Source: Bryopsis sp. KO-2023 (Eukaryota > Chlorophyta > Ulvophyceae > Bryopsidales > Bryopsidaceae). Taken from it: a stretch of 64,000 bases of DNA. Of this stretch, positions 1 to 12,273 are shown piece after piece. The stretch spans positions 5,270,001 to 5,334,000 of the forward strand of contig BSYQ01000003.1 in NCBI GenBank assembly GCA_030272585.1, read 5' to 3'. The position numbers and the translations under genes were made by a program. The notes under the pieces are model-generated. The model made no database searches, was not told the origin of the DNA, and worked only from the letters and a program-made list of their open reading frames with translations. Each line of letters opens with the position of its first letter. Position 1 is the first letter of the stretch.

Positions 1-295
1 CTAGGCCTGGTGCTTGCGTTTTCCGCTCCTCCACCGAACCACACAAAAGCGACGACCAGGTCGAGTTGCTGGGGTGGAGGATTTCTTACGAGGAGGGGTG
101 TCTATGTCAGACCCAGAAAATCATCGTGCGAAAAAGTGGATTCACTTCGCTCCGGGTTGGGCAAAGTACGGGATCTGTGGATCTTTTGCCTCCTGCGCAA
201 CAAGACGCACCTAAGCCACATCGACGTCCGAAACTCACCGTCCTGTATCGCGTCTTGAATTCCGTTTGCTCACGCCTCTCTTTTTCACGGTCGGA

Positions 296-1547
296 ATGAT
301 GGCCTCCGCTCTCATGCAAAAGTCGTGCGTTAGCGCCGTCGTTGCGCGACCCTCCAGGGTCACCAACCGATCCGTCCGTGTCCAGGCCCGTCCAGGAAAC
401 TGGCTCCCAGGTTCCGAGGCCCCCTCCTACTTGCCAGAGGATCTCCCAGGGTGAGTCCCCCATCCGAAAACCCCCGTTGCAAAGATCACTCCCACTGTGA
501 ATGCTTAGAGATCCCTCCCGCCCGTGCACACGCGCTTCCCGACAATGGATGTTTTCGCTGAACGTGTGGTTTCCTTTCGCTCTGTGCAGAAACTATGGTT
601 ACGACCCCCTCGGTATCTCGGAGAACCCCACGAACATGGAGCGCATGATCGAGTGCGAAGTTATGAACGGTCGCTGGGCCATGTTGGCTGTCCCTGGCAT
701 GCTCGCACAGGAGGCCTTGGGTTTCGGTAACTGGTATGACGCCCCCAGCTGGGTAAGTCCATTGTGTTTTTCTGGGGTCTTCTTTTCAAGCTGCAGGATA
801 CAACACTTGGATTTGAAGGAGCAATATTGACTGGTGGAGATCCAACGAGAATTTCTGTGGATGATCAGGTGTATGAGGGAGGCTCCCCAACTTGGTTCGG
901 TGCTGGCATGCCAATCACTGACATCAAGCTTCTTGCTGTCATTGTAAGTGTGCAATTTGTCGACTCGATCGAAACACAGTTTGCTTGATATGATAAAAAA
1001 ACTTTTCCCTTTTTGATCTGAACCCAACGGTCATATCTAAGCAAGTGCATTTGGGAATATGCTGCTTCAGGGAACAGAATTTGAAAAGAGTGTTCTAGGA
1101 GAATCAACTTATTTTCCTGGTGTTGTCGAAAACTAAGCATTCTTTCAAAAGAAACACACACAAAAAAGGGGGTTTTGAAAAGAGAAATGGTTGAATAATG
1201 TCGGTGCGTTTGAATCTCTCCTGATGGATTTCCACTCCGTTTGCAAATTTCCAAAGGAATTGGTGCTCATGGGTGGCGCCGAGGCCATGCGTGCTTCCGA
1301 GCCAGACATGGAGAAGAGGGTGTACCCAGGTGGTGCCTTCGACCCTGCTGGCATGTCCAAGGGCAACTTGGCTGAGTTGAAACTCAAGGAAATCAAGAAC
1401 GCCCGTTTGGCCATGTTTGCTTTCGTTGGATTCGTCCTCCAGTACTACGCCACCGGCAAGGGACCTGTTCAGTGCTGGACTGAGCATATCGCCGACCCCC
1501 TCGGAGCCAACTTCGCCACTAACGGTACCTCCCTCCCTTTCTTCTAG
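296..1547 (+). CDS. LHCA: Light-harvesting chlorophyll a/b protein of photosystem I (LHCA type), copy 1, four exons
   Basis: A thylakoid antenna protein that binds chlorophyll and passes energy to photosystem I. Exons read as 296-450, 590-752, 869-943 and 1257-1547, joined in phase with GT-AG introns, giving about 227 residues. Residues 1-40 look like a plastid transit peptide, rich in Ser, Ala, Arg and Val. The mature part starts near GNWLPG. YGYDPLG is followed by helix-B motif EVMNGRWAM (Glu75, Asn78, Arg80), and helix C carries KEIKNARLAM (Glu176, Asn179, Arg181). Asn78 is at the position that holds the chlorophyll 603 ligand, where most LHC proteins have His. The end, ADPLGANFATNG, is typical of LHCA. 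ATG at 296 is followed at once by a second ATG at 299. The sister gene at 4841 has the same three intron positions. Identity as an LHC is certain; the LHCA subtype number is not. Confidence 0.93.
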
Positions 1548-2882
1548 ATTCAAAAAAAAGGGTGTAGTGAACAAAGCACAGAAGTGCAGCGAAGCCACCA
1601 TTTCGTCGATGAGGTTCAGGGGAATCTGAGGTTTTCCTCTGGAGGGCTGGTGGAAAGGTGTTTGGCTGGCTGGCTGTTTGTGCTGGTTTGCAACGTCTAG
1701 TGGGTTGCCTGGTTTGGTAATCCGCTTCCTTGAGTGAGAAAATTCTACACATTTTGATGCTGGGTTTTTGAGGGTAGTTGCTGAGAAGATACATGTGCTG
1801 GACTCCACGGAATTTCGGGATGGGCTCTGGGCAGAAATTTGTAACATTGAGTCAAGGTGGATCTATGTCTGTCAGCGTATGCTGTGGAAATACTACTAAA
1901 CAGCTGTCTGTTCCCTTCGTGGGTGGATGGGGGGAAATGAAAAAATAGATGAAGCTGATGGATTTGCCTGAAAAGTAAACTCGACGACCAAACAACTTCT
2001 GTTCTGTAGCGTTGATAGGTCGGCATTGCTTACATTCGTGGTTTTGGTGTTCATGATAGAGCGTAATAAATCATGCCCTTTATCCCTGTAGTGACCAATC
2101 AGCAGGAACTGGGTGAAGTGAAGGGTGGTGTTTCAAGTCATTAACATCGAGTGGAGTGAGCATGGCCAAAAAACTGATCCCCTAATCTATCAATCCAGAA
2201 CAACAAAATTGGTGTGGGTGATGAAAGAAAAAGAGACCCTCAAAAGCTGATCACAGTCCCAGTGAAAGCTACCCCAATAATACAAAAACTGATATGAAAA
2301 AAATCACCACCATTCCGAGAGCACGATGCCTCCACCACAGGATATCTCATTCAGTCCCATCCCCTTCAGGGTTTTCCAGTGCTGTCACCTACCATACACA
2401 TGAAAAGATAGTAAAAAACTGGTGGATCTCAGTTCCCAACCACCACTGTTTTCCCAACAAGTGTGAGGATCGCTTTGCAATGGTTAACCCATACAAAATG
2501 ATTAATCATCATTCAATGTTGAATGTTGGGGGGTAGTTTCATAGGCTGAAGTGGACAGCATGAAAAATGAACGGTTGATTTTGATGATTTGGATAACATG
2601 TTGAAAATTGTGGTCTGGGGCATTAAACTTTGTCGTGTAGCATGTTCACTGAAAATTAAAAATTTCATTTCAGCGGTAGTGAAATGGGGCTGTTCAGGGA
2701 ACACCTGATGCAGTTGCCTTTGGTGCTGTCGCTATGTTGCTCAAGACGATCAGTGGATGCAAGATTAGTTTTATTTTACCAGGTATGATGCCCTTGTCAG
2801 TGAAAATTGTCTCCAGTACGGAGCGAGGGCAAGAACTGTTGCATGGTGGGCGGACAAAACAGAAGTGCATTGCCATACACAC
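1548..2882. other. Intergenic stretch between LHCA copy 1 and the MYCBP gene
   Basis: This holds the LHCA 3' untranslated region and probably the unresolved last exon of the minus-strand MYCBP gene. Open frames here, such as the minus-strand frame over 1104-1847, overlap the LHCA exon and have no family signature. No other gene is supported. Confidence 0.4.
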
Positions 2883-3794
2883 CTTTGCCTGGAGCGTCTC
2901 GTTTTCCTTACGCATAGCTTCCAGCTCCTTTTGCAAAGCATCTTTCTCAGCCACGACTTTATCGTAATCCGCAGGGGTGGGGGCACCCAGGTTGGACTTT
3001 ATGAAGCTGCAAAGAATCCCACACCATACAATTTGCTGATTGAACACAGAAACGAAAAAGAGAGACATCCCTATTTCTGTAAGGGTTTTATTCTGTGGGA
3101 ACCCATTCATCCATTGACCCATTGAATGAGGAGCCCCTGAGAAGTAGTTTCGATCAAGCAAAAAATGCACGCTACCTCAAGTGGAAAAATAGAGATGAGA
3201 ATAAGCCACCTTCCCTCCGATTAAAGAAGAAAAGTAACTGCTCTGGAATGTGAAAATCCTAACACATACTTTGCAAACTGGCACACGTCCAAAAGGAATG
3301 AAAAAAAATATGGTGGAGGTGCAAATATTTTCAAAACGGAAAATATGAAAATGGTTTGTCACCATACTCTGATGCGATCTTGGGCTTTTCCTCCTCTTCG
3401 TACAAGGCCACCAAAACTGCATCCACACAGATCCATGAACCTTGAGTTCCACCGATTCTCTATCAATCAGTTTTGGGCGAGGTCAAAACCAAACCCAAAC
3501 CAGATAGGTCCCCAGCCAGGAAATTCTGCTTTTCAGCGCAGTGAAACACCAGGAAGATGATCAAGCAATGTTGTATGCACAACAAGGGAGCCTTCCAGTT
3601 TTAGATATGTGTGTTTTCTTGCTGTTTCTGCGTTTGTGTTGGTTTTTTTTGAACCACGCTTGGTGATGATGGGTCGTTTTGTCGAGTGCCTATTTCTGTG
3701 ATCGAATCACGGAAATAGCACCTTTTGTCACGGTGTCGATTACTCCTGAGGTTTCCAAGTATTTTCTGAACGCGTCCTTCTTGGGGTCCGCCAT
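2883..3794 (-). CDS. MYCBP: MYCBP (AMY-1) homologue, small coiled-coil protein; 3' exon not resolved
   Basis: MYCBP (AMY-1, c-Myc-binding protein) is a roughly 100-residue protein known in animals as a MYC partner and in cilia as a component of an axonemal adaptor complex. Three exons join in phase on the minus strand: 3794-3722 starts at ATG and encodes MADPKKDAFRKYLETSGVID; 3416-3368 encodes VLVALYEEEEKPKIAS; 3006-2883 encodes FIKSNLGAPTP and then a heptad-rich helix ending in ENETLQAK. The order RKYLE.SGV, VLVALYEE.EKP, DFIK.NLGA matches the family closely. Asp is formed across the second junction (exon ends GA, next begins C). The family normally has about 12 more residues after this point; a small last exon between 2500 and 2880 is likely but I could not choose it. 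The gene diverges from the LHCA copy at 4841. Confidence 0.85.
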
Positions 3795-4840
3795 TGTCGT
3801 CAAGGTCGAGCGAGATCAGACGGAATCGTCAAATCGGGCCGAACTCCAGCAGCCCCAAAGCCCGCGCTCGATTTTCTGGTGAAAATCTGAGCCCTTCGAC
3901 CACGTCCGCGACTTGAAATCGTCGCCTATCAATGGCGTTGCCTGTCACGCTTTGCTTTGACGATTTTGACGACCTTGATTTCGTGCCGCCACATTTGTGC
4001 TTTGATCACTACTAAATGGTCTGAGTTTCTGTGCCACCCCACATCTGCATGCCGTCAAATCGTTTCCAGCCTTGGGTGCTTTTCCAGTCATGGGAAATAT
4101 TGGACTGATTAATCAGTAATGCAGCCATCGGTGTCCATTTTACACATGCAACCTCTCTGGGTGTGCGAACTGTTGCTGCCAAGAATGCAATGACAAGCAG
4201 GTCTAGAGGTGTAACAATATGCCACATGAAACCTTTCCTTTCACGGCCTTGTCTGCAAACCCAACTAAAGCTGTCTCTGACCCTGTAACTAGGCACATTA
4301 ACCAAAATCAATCATTACATTTCTACATGCTGCCCTCGATGATGGTGGTGGAATTGTGGCAATCCAATAATATTTGATATTTTCTTGCTTCCTTTCTCCT
4401 TCTGAGCTTCTTTTGCAGCTGGATTTTACCTAGGTGGAGCAGGAATACACATCCATGCATAGATATGCCATGTTCACTTTCGTTTTGACTGCCTCTGCTA
4501 CAAAATCCAAAGGCAGCTTAACCCTGCTTCTCGAGGGGAAAACTATTGGCAGGGCGGGTTTCCAGGGATGCTGGCCCAGCACTGCTGGGGGTTTAAGTGG
4601 TGGCGGGAGGTTGGGGTTGGGAAAACCATGGCAATTCGCTACTGCTCGCATCATCACACATGCAACCTGAGAGGAGGCGCCAATCGCAGATCTCTGATCT
4701 TTTGGCAGTGTTGGCGAGTGTAGTCCTTCCCCTGGCCATATCCTCTTCCGCATTCCCAACTTGGATCGCATCGCCTGCTCGTTTTCGTTTCGTACCTGTG
4801 GCACTCACACCCTGCGCTTCTTGGGATCCCTGCCGCTCCG

Positions 4841-6236
4841 ATGGCGTCCGCTTTGATGCAATCCGCCTTCTTGACCGGCCAGGCAGCCGTCACCTTGAAG
4901 GGCACCCGCGTGTCCGCCCCATCCAATGGTGGTCGAGTTTTCGCTGCGAAGGCAGGAAACTGGTGCCCCGGTCTCGACACCCCCAAATGGCTTTCCGAGG
5001 ACCTCGTCGGGTGAGAGTTCGGGAATGCGCGCGTGGGAATGTAAACGAAAGACGAATGCGTCGCTTACTGGAAAGGCAAATGTATTGTATTTGGCGTTCG
5101 GCACGGAAGAGATGCATATGAGATACGGACGCAATGGGATTGGGAATGGGTGTTTTTTTGGCGGATCTTTTGAGTCGGAAGTGATGTTGGGGGAATGTCT
5201 TCGCTTTAGGAACTACGGTTATGACCCCCTTGGTCTCGGAAAGGACCCCGCCACCCTCTTGCGCTTCCAGGAAGGAGAGCTCATGAACGGACGATGGGCT
5301 ATGCTTGCTGTCCCTGGAATGATCGGAGCTGAGGCTCTCGGTTTTGGAAACTGGATGGACGCTCCCACCTGGGTATGACATAGGGGAGCCCTTATGGCTG
5401 GGCACTGGGCCTGAGCTCTTTCTACTGTTCCTAAATTAGTGTATTGATTTTCAGAATCATATTCTTGGACAGAAATGATTATGACCATTTTTTTATTCAA
5501 GAGCAGTGTGGTAATTCTATTTTTCTCAATCCCCAGGCCCTGAATGGAGGCACTGCCACCTACTTCGGAGCTGAGATCCCCTTGGACTTGAAGACTCTCG
5601 CCGTCTTGGTGAGTTCATTAATTGTGACATTTGATCTCTGCTTTTCGGAGGCATCCATCCAGCTTTGATTTCAACATCCAGCTCAATTCTTCTTTTCGTT
5701 TTTTCGAACTTGCTTTTTGTTAGTTTTAAACTTGTTTTTCGGGGAGAAGCGTACCTGGTCCCCCAAGTTCTTTTTTTCCTTGAAGATATTTTTTCTGTGA
5801 GGCCTTGCCATTACACGAAGTTTTTCAAAAATATTTCCCCCCCACAAAGACTGAGAGTGTTCCACTCTCAATTTCCACTCCAGTTTTTTCCCAGTCATCC
5901 CGTAATTGATGTCTGACATACAGTGCTGTTCTCTCCAAAAAGGAAATCTTCATGATGGGAGGTATTGAAGCCAAGAGGTGGGAAGAAAAGGACGTCCAGA
6001 AGAGGATGTACCCAGGCAGCAGCTTCGACCCCATGGGTCTCTCCAAGGACCCCGCCAAGTTCGATGAGCTCAAGCTGAAGGAAATCAAGAACGGACGATT
6101 GGCCATGTTCGCTTTCGTCGGTTTTGTTGCCCAGTACTCTGCAACTGGCAAGGGCCCATACCAGAACTGGCTGGACCACATCGCCGACCCATGGAACGTG
6201 AATTTCGCCACCAATGGAGTTTCCCTCCCATTCTAA
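4841..6236 (+). CDS. LHCA: Light-harvesting chlorophyll a/b protein of photosystem I (LHCA type), copy 2, four exons
   Basis: A second photosystem I antenna protein, close in sequence to the one at 296. Exons are 4841-5010, 5210-5372, 5537-5608 and 5943-6236, about 232 residues. The transit peptide covers roughly residues 1-45, starting [17 protein letters not shown], and the mature part begins near AGNWCPGLD. Helix B has [10 protein letters not shown] (Glu80, Asn83, Arg85) and helix C has [10 protein letters not shown]. As in copy 1, Asn replaces His at the chlorophyll 603 ligand position, a feature known from the red-shifted plant proteins Lhca3 and Lhca4. Introns fall at the same three codons as in copy 1, but intron sequences and lengths differ, so the duplication is not recent. 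The ending [11 protein letters not shown] is typical of LHCA. Plain plastid transit peptide, no secretory signal. Confidence 0.94.
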
Positions 6237-6876
6237 GCATATTTATTTGAGGATTTTTCGATTGTGTATCAGTTTGAATGTAAACCACACCGAGAAGATT
6301 TACCGATGTTGTAGAACAAGGGGGGAAAAAGAGAAAAAACCCCAAAAAGCTCAGTTTTGGTGGAGGGAGAGAGCGGCATGGGGAGGGGTTTTGAAGTTTC
6401 TTCGATTAGAGTGAAAACAGGAGGGGGGAAAAAAGAAATTTTATTTTTTCCTTCTGTTTTTTTCTCTTTTGGGGGAAAAAACCCCACAGAATCCGTGAGA
6501 AGAACTACATTTTTAATTCAATATGCAGTTTCACACAATTTGGATGGCTAGACTTGTCCATTTTCATGGGAGTCTGGGGCACAACAGTGGAGTGTGCTGT
6601 TGAGTTTTGGTTGGTTTTTTGTGGGAGGGTGGGGTTTTTGATGCTTCTCTGCAGGCAGCTCAGACAACTGCTCTTTGGTGTTGGTGCCCTAACTGGGTTT
6701 TTTCAGCATGTGGCTAATGATCTGTGCCTTGGGTTATGCAGCAAAAAATTATACTATGACAAAGAGGCAATCTTTTGAGGTGAAAAAATGCTTCATCGAC
6801 TAATGGTACATGAAAATTAAGAAATTTCGCAAGTGGTTTTCCCCTTCCACATCTTGGCGATCTTCCGAGTGCATCG

Positions 6877-7692
6877 CTACCCAACCAGTTCAGACTTGTC
6901 AGAACCGTTCCCTCTTTCCCCATCATCTTCCGAAAAACATTCCGTCGTGTAATCCAGCAGCTCTTGCATTCCCTTCAATTCCCTAGCCAATCGACTGTTT
7001 TCAGCCACCAGCTTGGCCTTCTCCCGCAAAAGCTCCTCCATCTGCATCCGCTCCTGTTCCCGCATCGCCTCGATCTGCCGCAATGAATCATTTTCCTTTT
7101 CGAAATCCACGCACTTCGCCTCCGCTCGATCGATTTGGGACCCCAAGGTCCTCTGCACTCCTTGGAGCTCGCAGATGTCTTCCCTCCGCACAGATTGTTT
7201 CCGATTTTGCCTCATGACCTCCTGATTGCGGTGTGCGTGCGAAGTCCCCCCCCAAAAACCCGTCAGGTTGCTGGGCATCTGTGCAAGTCCTGCCTCCACG
7301 ACGGAAGAGACCCGATGGAACACATCCGAAATCCAAGCAAAAGATGATGTTTGTTGTTGGAACGAAGGCCCCTCGTTGCAACTTGTGCTTTTTGCCTTTC
7401 TTGAGTCAGATTTCGATGACTCCGAGCATGGAGCGATTCTGCCAAGTCCTGACGTCCCACAGTGACGTCTTCTAGCCAGGGACGCGTAGCTGGGGTGTCC
7501 CTCCTCCATCGAAAGGCAATTATTCGACGTCTTTTCCAGAGAACTGTGCGTGCCGCTACCGTGAAGGTTGGCCCGCGAAGTCGTCAACGAGTCGTCTTGG
7601 GTTGCCCCATCTTCAGTCGTCGACTTGCTTTCCTGTCTGACGTGGTTGGTTATGGCCCGTTGTGGCGATTCGTACGTCCTGTTAACCCACAT
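6877..7692 (-). CDS. Uncharacterised protein with C-terminal coiled coil
   Basis: I do not recognise a family. An open frame of 271 codons begins at ATG 7692. Residues 1-150 are Ser-, Thr- and Gly-rich and look disordered. From about residue 165 the sequence turns into a long charged helix with heptads: QVEEKEN-like segments, then REQERMQMEELLREKAKLV and ELKGMQELLDY. It ends in an acidic tail. The G+C-rich codon use of this stretch contrasts with its AT-rich surroundings, which supports coding. The frame stays open upstream of the ATG, with a fair splice acceptor (a pyrimidine run ending in CCAG, near 7710), so a 5' exon may be missing. It points toward the LHCA gene at 4841. Confidence 0.5.
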   Translation of the reverse strand: MWVNRTYESPQRAITNHVRQESKSTTEDGATQDDSLTTSRANLHGSGTHSSLEKTSNNCLSMEEGHPSYASLARRRHCGTSGLGRIAPCSESSKSDSRKAKSTSCNEGPSFQQQTSSFAWISDVFHRVSSVVEAGLAQMPSNLTGFWGGTSHAHRNQEVMRQNRKQSVRREDICELQGVQRTLGSQIDRAEAKCVDFEKENDSLRQIEAMREQERMQMEELLREKAKLVAENSRLARELKGMQELLDYTTECFSEDDGERGNGSDKSELVG

Positions 7693-7759
7693 GTTGGGAG
7701 CTTCCCTGGAGAAGAAACCCGCCGTTCTCCGTTTCTGAGAAATTGTGGCTCCATTTCGA

Positions 7760-9260
7760 TCTCACTTGGCACAGATATTTCCCAAACAACTTTATCCTTT
7801 CAACTACAGGACTGTCCCCATCACCCGATTTTCCCCATAAGAAAACCCATGCAATTCATCTGGAAAGGGGAGGGAACTAAAGTTTGACTTTTGACATCCA
7901 ACAACATCAAAAAAGGTCAGGGCAGAAAAAAATGAGAACCTGCTGAGAGTTTGAAAGCAGCGAGAAGTGTGACATCGGGAACGCACATTTTTGAGAAAGG
8001 ATGGCAGGGTTGCCAATCAATCAGAGAAGTGAGTTTGTGTGAGATGAACATATTTAAACTGATAGATAGCCTGGAAGAGAGGGATGCTTGCTGTAAAATG
8101 TTTGGGTTCATCCAAAACTCAATATTCCGAAACAAGCAATAAACCACACTCAAAGAAGTCCCATTGATTTACCATTTGAGCTTTGGGTGTACCATCAATG
8201 CAAGCGAACAGGATAAAAGATACAGTCAATCTTTCGCCAACACAAAAATGCCATCCTTCAGATTTTAAGGGGGAAAAAGAGAGGTATCTTTTTTTCAGGC
8301 TGAGGTAGACACAGGGATTTAACGTTGGATACCCCTCAATTATCATTTCTGCAAATTCCTATGCAACAATCGAGACTTTGAAAACTTTCCAAAGCTGATT
8401 GTTGATCCGAATCCGTCAGGTCAACTGAGAATCCATGAATTCACAAATCTCACATCAACACCAGAGCAGCTCAGATAAATGGCAACATTGCAATTGTCCC
8501 CACCTTGAAATCCCTCCGCTGCCAGAGAGGAAGATGAGTAGTTGGCGATCAAACTCCTCCAACCAGCACCGACACCGAGTGATGTCGGGATTTCCAAGAC
8601 GAGATAACTGAGGGAAAATCCCTCAAGAAACCTCTGCGAGTCCCTGCAGGCCAGCTGGCCCTAGTCCAAATATTTGGATTTTGATTCTATTTTCTGCCCT
8701 GGAGATCCTGAGTATTTTCACTCAGGATCTGGTCCACACTAGTTAAATTTGAGCTAGAAAAGCCCTTGTGTAGCCCACCAGCCAGGATTTTCCCAGTTGA
8801 TCTTTCGACAAATATATATTTTTTGCATCTTCCTCGCCGCCGGCCTCTATTCCTTGTTGACCTGTAAATGAACGGAGCGCTCATCAATTCTACCTGCACG
8901 TTGGCCAAGTCGAAATTTCCCCAATTCCGCACACAAGTGGAGGAAATTTTTGGGAACATGGGTGCTGCGCGTACACGTGTGTTCACACAGAAATCGCTGC
9001 GAATGTTTCCCACTGCGATTTGACGTTTTGTTGCTTGGCGTGCTCGTGACCACAAGATTCCATTCCAAAAACGCTTATTGCGGTCATGACGAGCTGCGCT
9101 TCAAAAGCAATCCTCGGCACGCACCCCATAGGTTGAGCCTGACTGAAACCAGCACTTCTCGTCGTCGACCTCCCTTCCCTCCAGGAAACCCAAACAAAAA
9201 GCAAAAAGCGAAACAAGGGCTGGGGGGCGACAAGGAAGCTTCCAGGAAAAACAACTTCGG
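7760..9260. other. AT-rich stretch upstream of the VASt gene, no gene resolved
   Basis: I see no exon here that I can tie to a family. If the VASt protein downstream has a GRAM domain, as its relatives do, its exons should lie here, but I could not find the GRAM signature on the plus strand. Confidence 0.3.
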
Positions 9261-9266
9261 GACGTC

Positions 9267-11542
9267 ATGCCGGGTTTAGTAGCCTCGGTGACACCCAGCG
9301 CAGAGGAGTTCCACAGTTATTGGCCTCGCTGGCGTTCTGCGGAGAAAGGGAAACGCTTGCTAAGTTGCAGGGTGGGATGTTCAGTCGAGAAGCTGCGGGA
9401 CCTTTTGTTTTCGCCTCGGTCGGAGCTCCAGGTAAGACCCTCGTTCCAACGTTGTTCCTGGTATGCCTTCCTGTAGAGGTTTCGTTTTCACCAACGCACG
9501 ACGTCCATAACAAGAAGCGTCAAAGCTCCCGTTACAACGTTACGTTTTCGTCACGGTGCTGAACAAGAATGCAAAGTTAATAATAATCAGCAAAACGTTT
9601 GTTGTCCTTGCTCAAGATAGATCGTGATTAATTCTTCAAGAGCTCCAAAAATTGCCCCCTTAATGCTGATGGATGGATGCTAATTCAAAGCATCGAATCT
9701 CGCTCATTGACACTGGGATGTACCGAAACTTGGTGGAATTTGGGGTGGAACAAATATGATTGTTTTTTTTTGCCTGTGGTGTGGTTTTCCAGAAAAGAGC
9801 GCACAGTGAAAGAAACGACAAAAATGTTGCAGAATCTGCCTGGGTGGATAGTTTTAGAAAGCTTCCATCGATTCCGGGGGGCTACGTCTGGGCTTCAGAA
9901 GCTGACAAACAGGAATGCCTAGACTCCAAGCCAGTTCCTGGAAAAATGAGAAAGGTACATCCCAAGAAAAACCAACCAAAGACGTGTTTAATCCAAAAAT
10001 CGACTCATTTTGTGAATGTGAAAAAGCACCCTGCTGTTTCTTCCAAATGCATTCCAACCCTATTTTTTTGCCTCAAATTTCATTATTTCAACTCCTTGCT
10101 TTACCAGGTGCGGTTTACATCTGCTGGCATGGCACTTCACCCGAATCCGTTCGATGTGGAGGAGCTCCACAGATGTGTTGAACATATTCCTGCTCTTCTT
10201 TTCGTCGCAGAAGTGGCGGTCGCCTCGACTCCGATGTATTGCGATCGATTCCGTTCGCTGAATCTCTACCACATCAAGGCCGAGGGGGCCGAGGCATGCA
10301 GAATCAGCATCAGCTACCAAATCGCTTATATCCGCAATGTCTCGGCACCCATCAGAGCCTTGGTGGAAAGGAGTGCCCGTGGTAATGAATGCCAAAAGAT
10401 GCTGAATTTGTCAGTCATGGACACCAAAATGTGAATGCATTCTGGAAACCCCGTATTCTTCTCTCAAACACAAGATTTTGTCGATTGCGTGTTGATGGTA
10501 GCCTTTGCAAGGCATTCGATCACTCTTTTTTGCATTGAGTGGCCCTGGGGGTATATAATGCGCTAGCAACTGAAACTTTGACTTGCTTTGACTTGAAATT
10601 GTGGTGGTTTTCGTGTCAATCCAGGTGGGATGATCCAAAACTTTAAGCTGTTATCTTCTGTTCTGGGTGAAATGGTGCCGGTGCGACACCTCGATTCTGG
10701 AAATGAGGGCAAGGAGCTCATGTACGGCAAGTCTTTTGAAGTGATGTGAATGCCCCCCCAGGTTTCGATCAAAATCAAGAGTATTTTGGCTACCTGATCG
10801 GGGTTGAATAGCTTGTACATGCATCGAACATCGCAAAACGTCCCCATATCCATCCATAGAGTCTTTCTGCGATGAGGAACCTGATTTCGGAATGAATTCT
10901 CCAGAAAATTTAAAATGAAAATTAAACAGCAGCGGTCCAGTTAATTCCTTTCTTTTTATCTGGGGAAGTCGAAACGATGTTCGAAGTTTTCCGCTTAAGT
11001 TTTCGCTGGCATTTTGCTGTGGAATTCAAAAGGCTGTCGACCATCTAGCAAAGAGTTTTGGGTGCAAATTTGGCAGGTGCCACAAGATCCAGAATCTCCC
11101 CATGGATGTGTTCATCGACGAAGATCAAGAATCCATCCTCGCCAATGAAACGGCTTGGAAATGGCCTGGAAGCCACCCAAAACGCAACCCGTTGGTTTCC
11201 ATCATCATTTCGCTCGCAATGCTCGTCATGCTGCCTTTCACGATACTCAGCAGGTCGCTCCACTGGCTTTTGTGGGGCCGCCAACACCCTGAGTATCAGA
11301 AACCGAGCCCCATCGATGCTCTGGAAGTGGTGGTGAGATTTTTCTGCACGTTTCTTCTCACTTGCACGCTGCTGTATTTCGCTCATGATCAGCTGCTCCA
11401 GATGGAAAAAGCTTGCGTGGAGGGGCATTGGTGTGGGTCGGTGTTTGCATTTTTGGATTTGCCCCGCAGTTTTCATGGCACCGTTGCCAGCGGGGTTATT
11501 TTGATGGTGGTGCTTCGGGTGGTGGAGTGGGGGTTGGGATGA
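9267..11542 (+). CDS. VASt-domain protein (GRAMD1/VAD1/Lam family) with hydrophobic C-terminal tail; exons partly resolved
   Basis: Proteins of this family bind sterols or other lipids with a START-like VASt domain at ER-plasma membrane contacts. Four segments fit. Up to 9431: LLSCRVGCSVEKLRDLLF, like the VASt entry strand, followed by a GTAAGA donor. About 9794-9880: RTVKETTKMLQ, like the RETQ strand of the family. 10211-10381: EVAVASTPMYCDRFRSLNLY and then ISYQIAYIRNVSAPIRALVE, matching the DVPYGD.F and last strand/helix. 11077-11542: a terminal exon with hydrophobic stretches VSIIISLAMLVMLPFTIL and FFCTFLLTCTLLYFAHD, then a final hydrophobic stretch before the stop. A small exon at 10625 also fits in phase. 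Intron phases do not all close between the first two segments, so at least one exon is missing. No GRAM domain was found. Confidence 0.5.
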
Positions 11543-12273
11543 CGAGAAAGTTTTGCTAATTTCGTGAAATTGATTTTTTTTTTGCCCCCCTTGCCCTGAC
11601 CCTTCCCCCATGAATCCTTTTTTTTTTGCCGAGCGAAGGAGAACACATCCTCGAATTCTTTTTTCAAGAGTTTTGAATTCTGGAGAGAGAGAGAAAGAGA
11701 GAGAGAGAGAAAAAAAAAAACATTTTGAGAAATTCTCGAGCAATTCTTGAAGAAGAAGAAGAAAAAAAATCACGAAAAGTTTTGATGGAAAAAAAAAGGC
11801 TCCTTTGATGAAAAATTTGTGCGGTGTTTTATGGTCTGTGTTTGTTTTTGAGATTTTTTGGGGGTTGAGATTTTAGATTGATTGCTGGTGACTGCCTTGA
11901 GAGTGAGACTTATATATGCCCCCCCAAAAAATGAGGGAAAAACTGAATTGGGAAAACTCGAAAAAGAAAGATAAAAACCAAAAGAGGGAAGGGAAAAAAA
12001 AAGGAATGAGTTGTGTGTGGGTAGCAACATTAACTTTTTTTTTGTTATTTAGGGGGATTAGATTTATGCTGGGGCTGAGTTTAGTTTTGACTAAAATATC
12101 TGGTTTTCCCTCAGAATTCAATGCTGTTCTGTGTTTTGTTTTGTTTTTCCTATATTGGGGAGCGGGAGGGCTGGTTTGATCTAGGGCTGGTTTGATCTAC
12201 ATGAACATCAGAGAAGAAAAGAAAAGAGCGAAAAAGAAGTGAAAAAAAAACAGAAAAAAGTGATGAGAGCGCA

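Noticed and set aside
107..529. Minus-strand frame over the LHCA first exon
   Set aside because: Shadow of the transit-peptide exon; no supporting signals.
1104..1847. Minus-strand frame of 247 codons over the end of LHCA copy 1
   Set aside because: It overlaps the well-supported LHCA exon and its translation has no family features.
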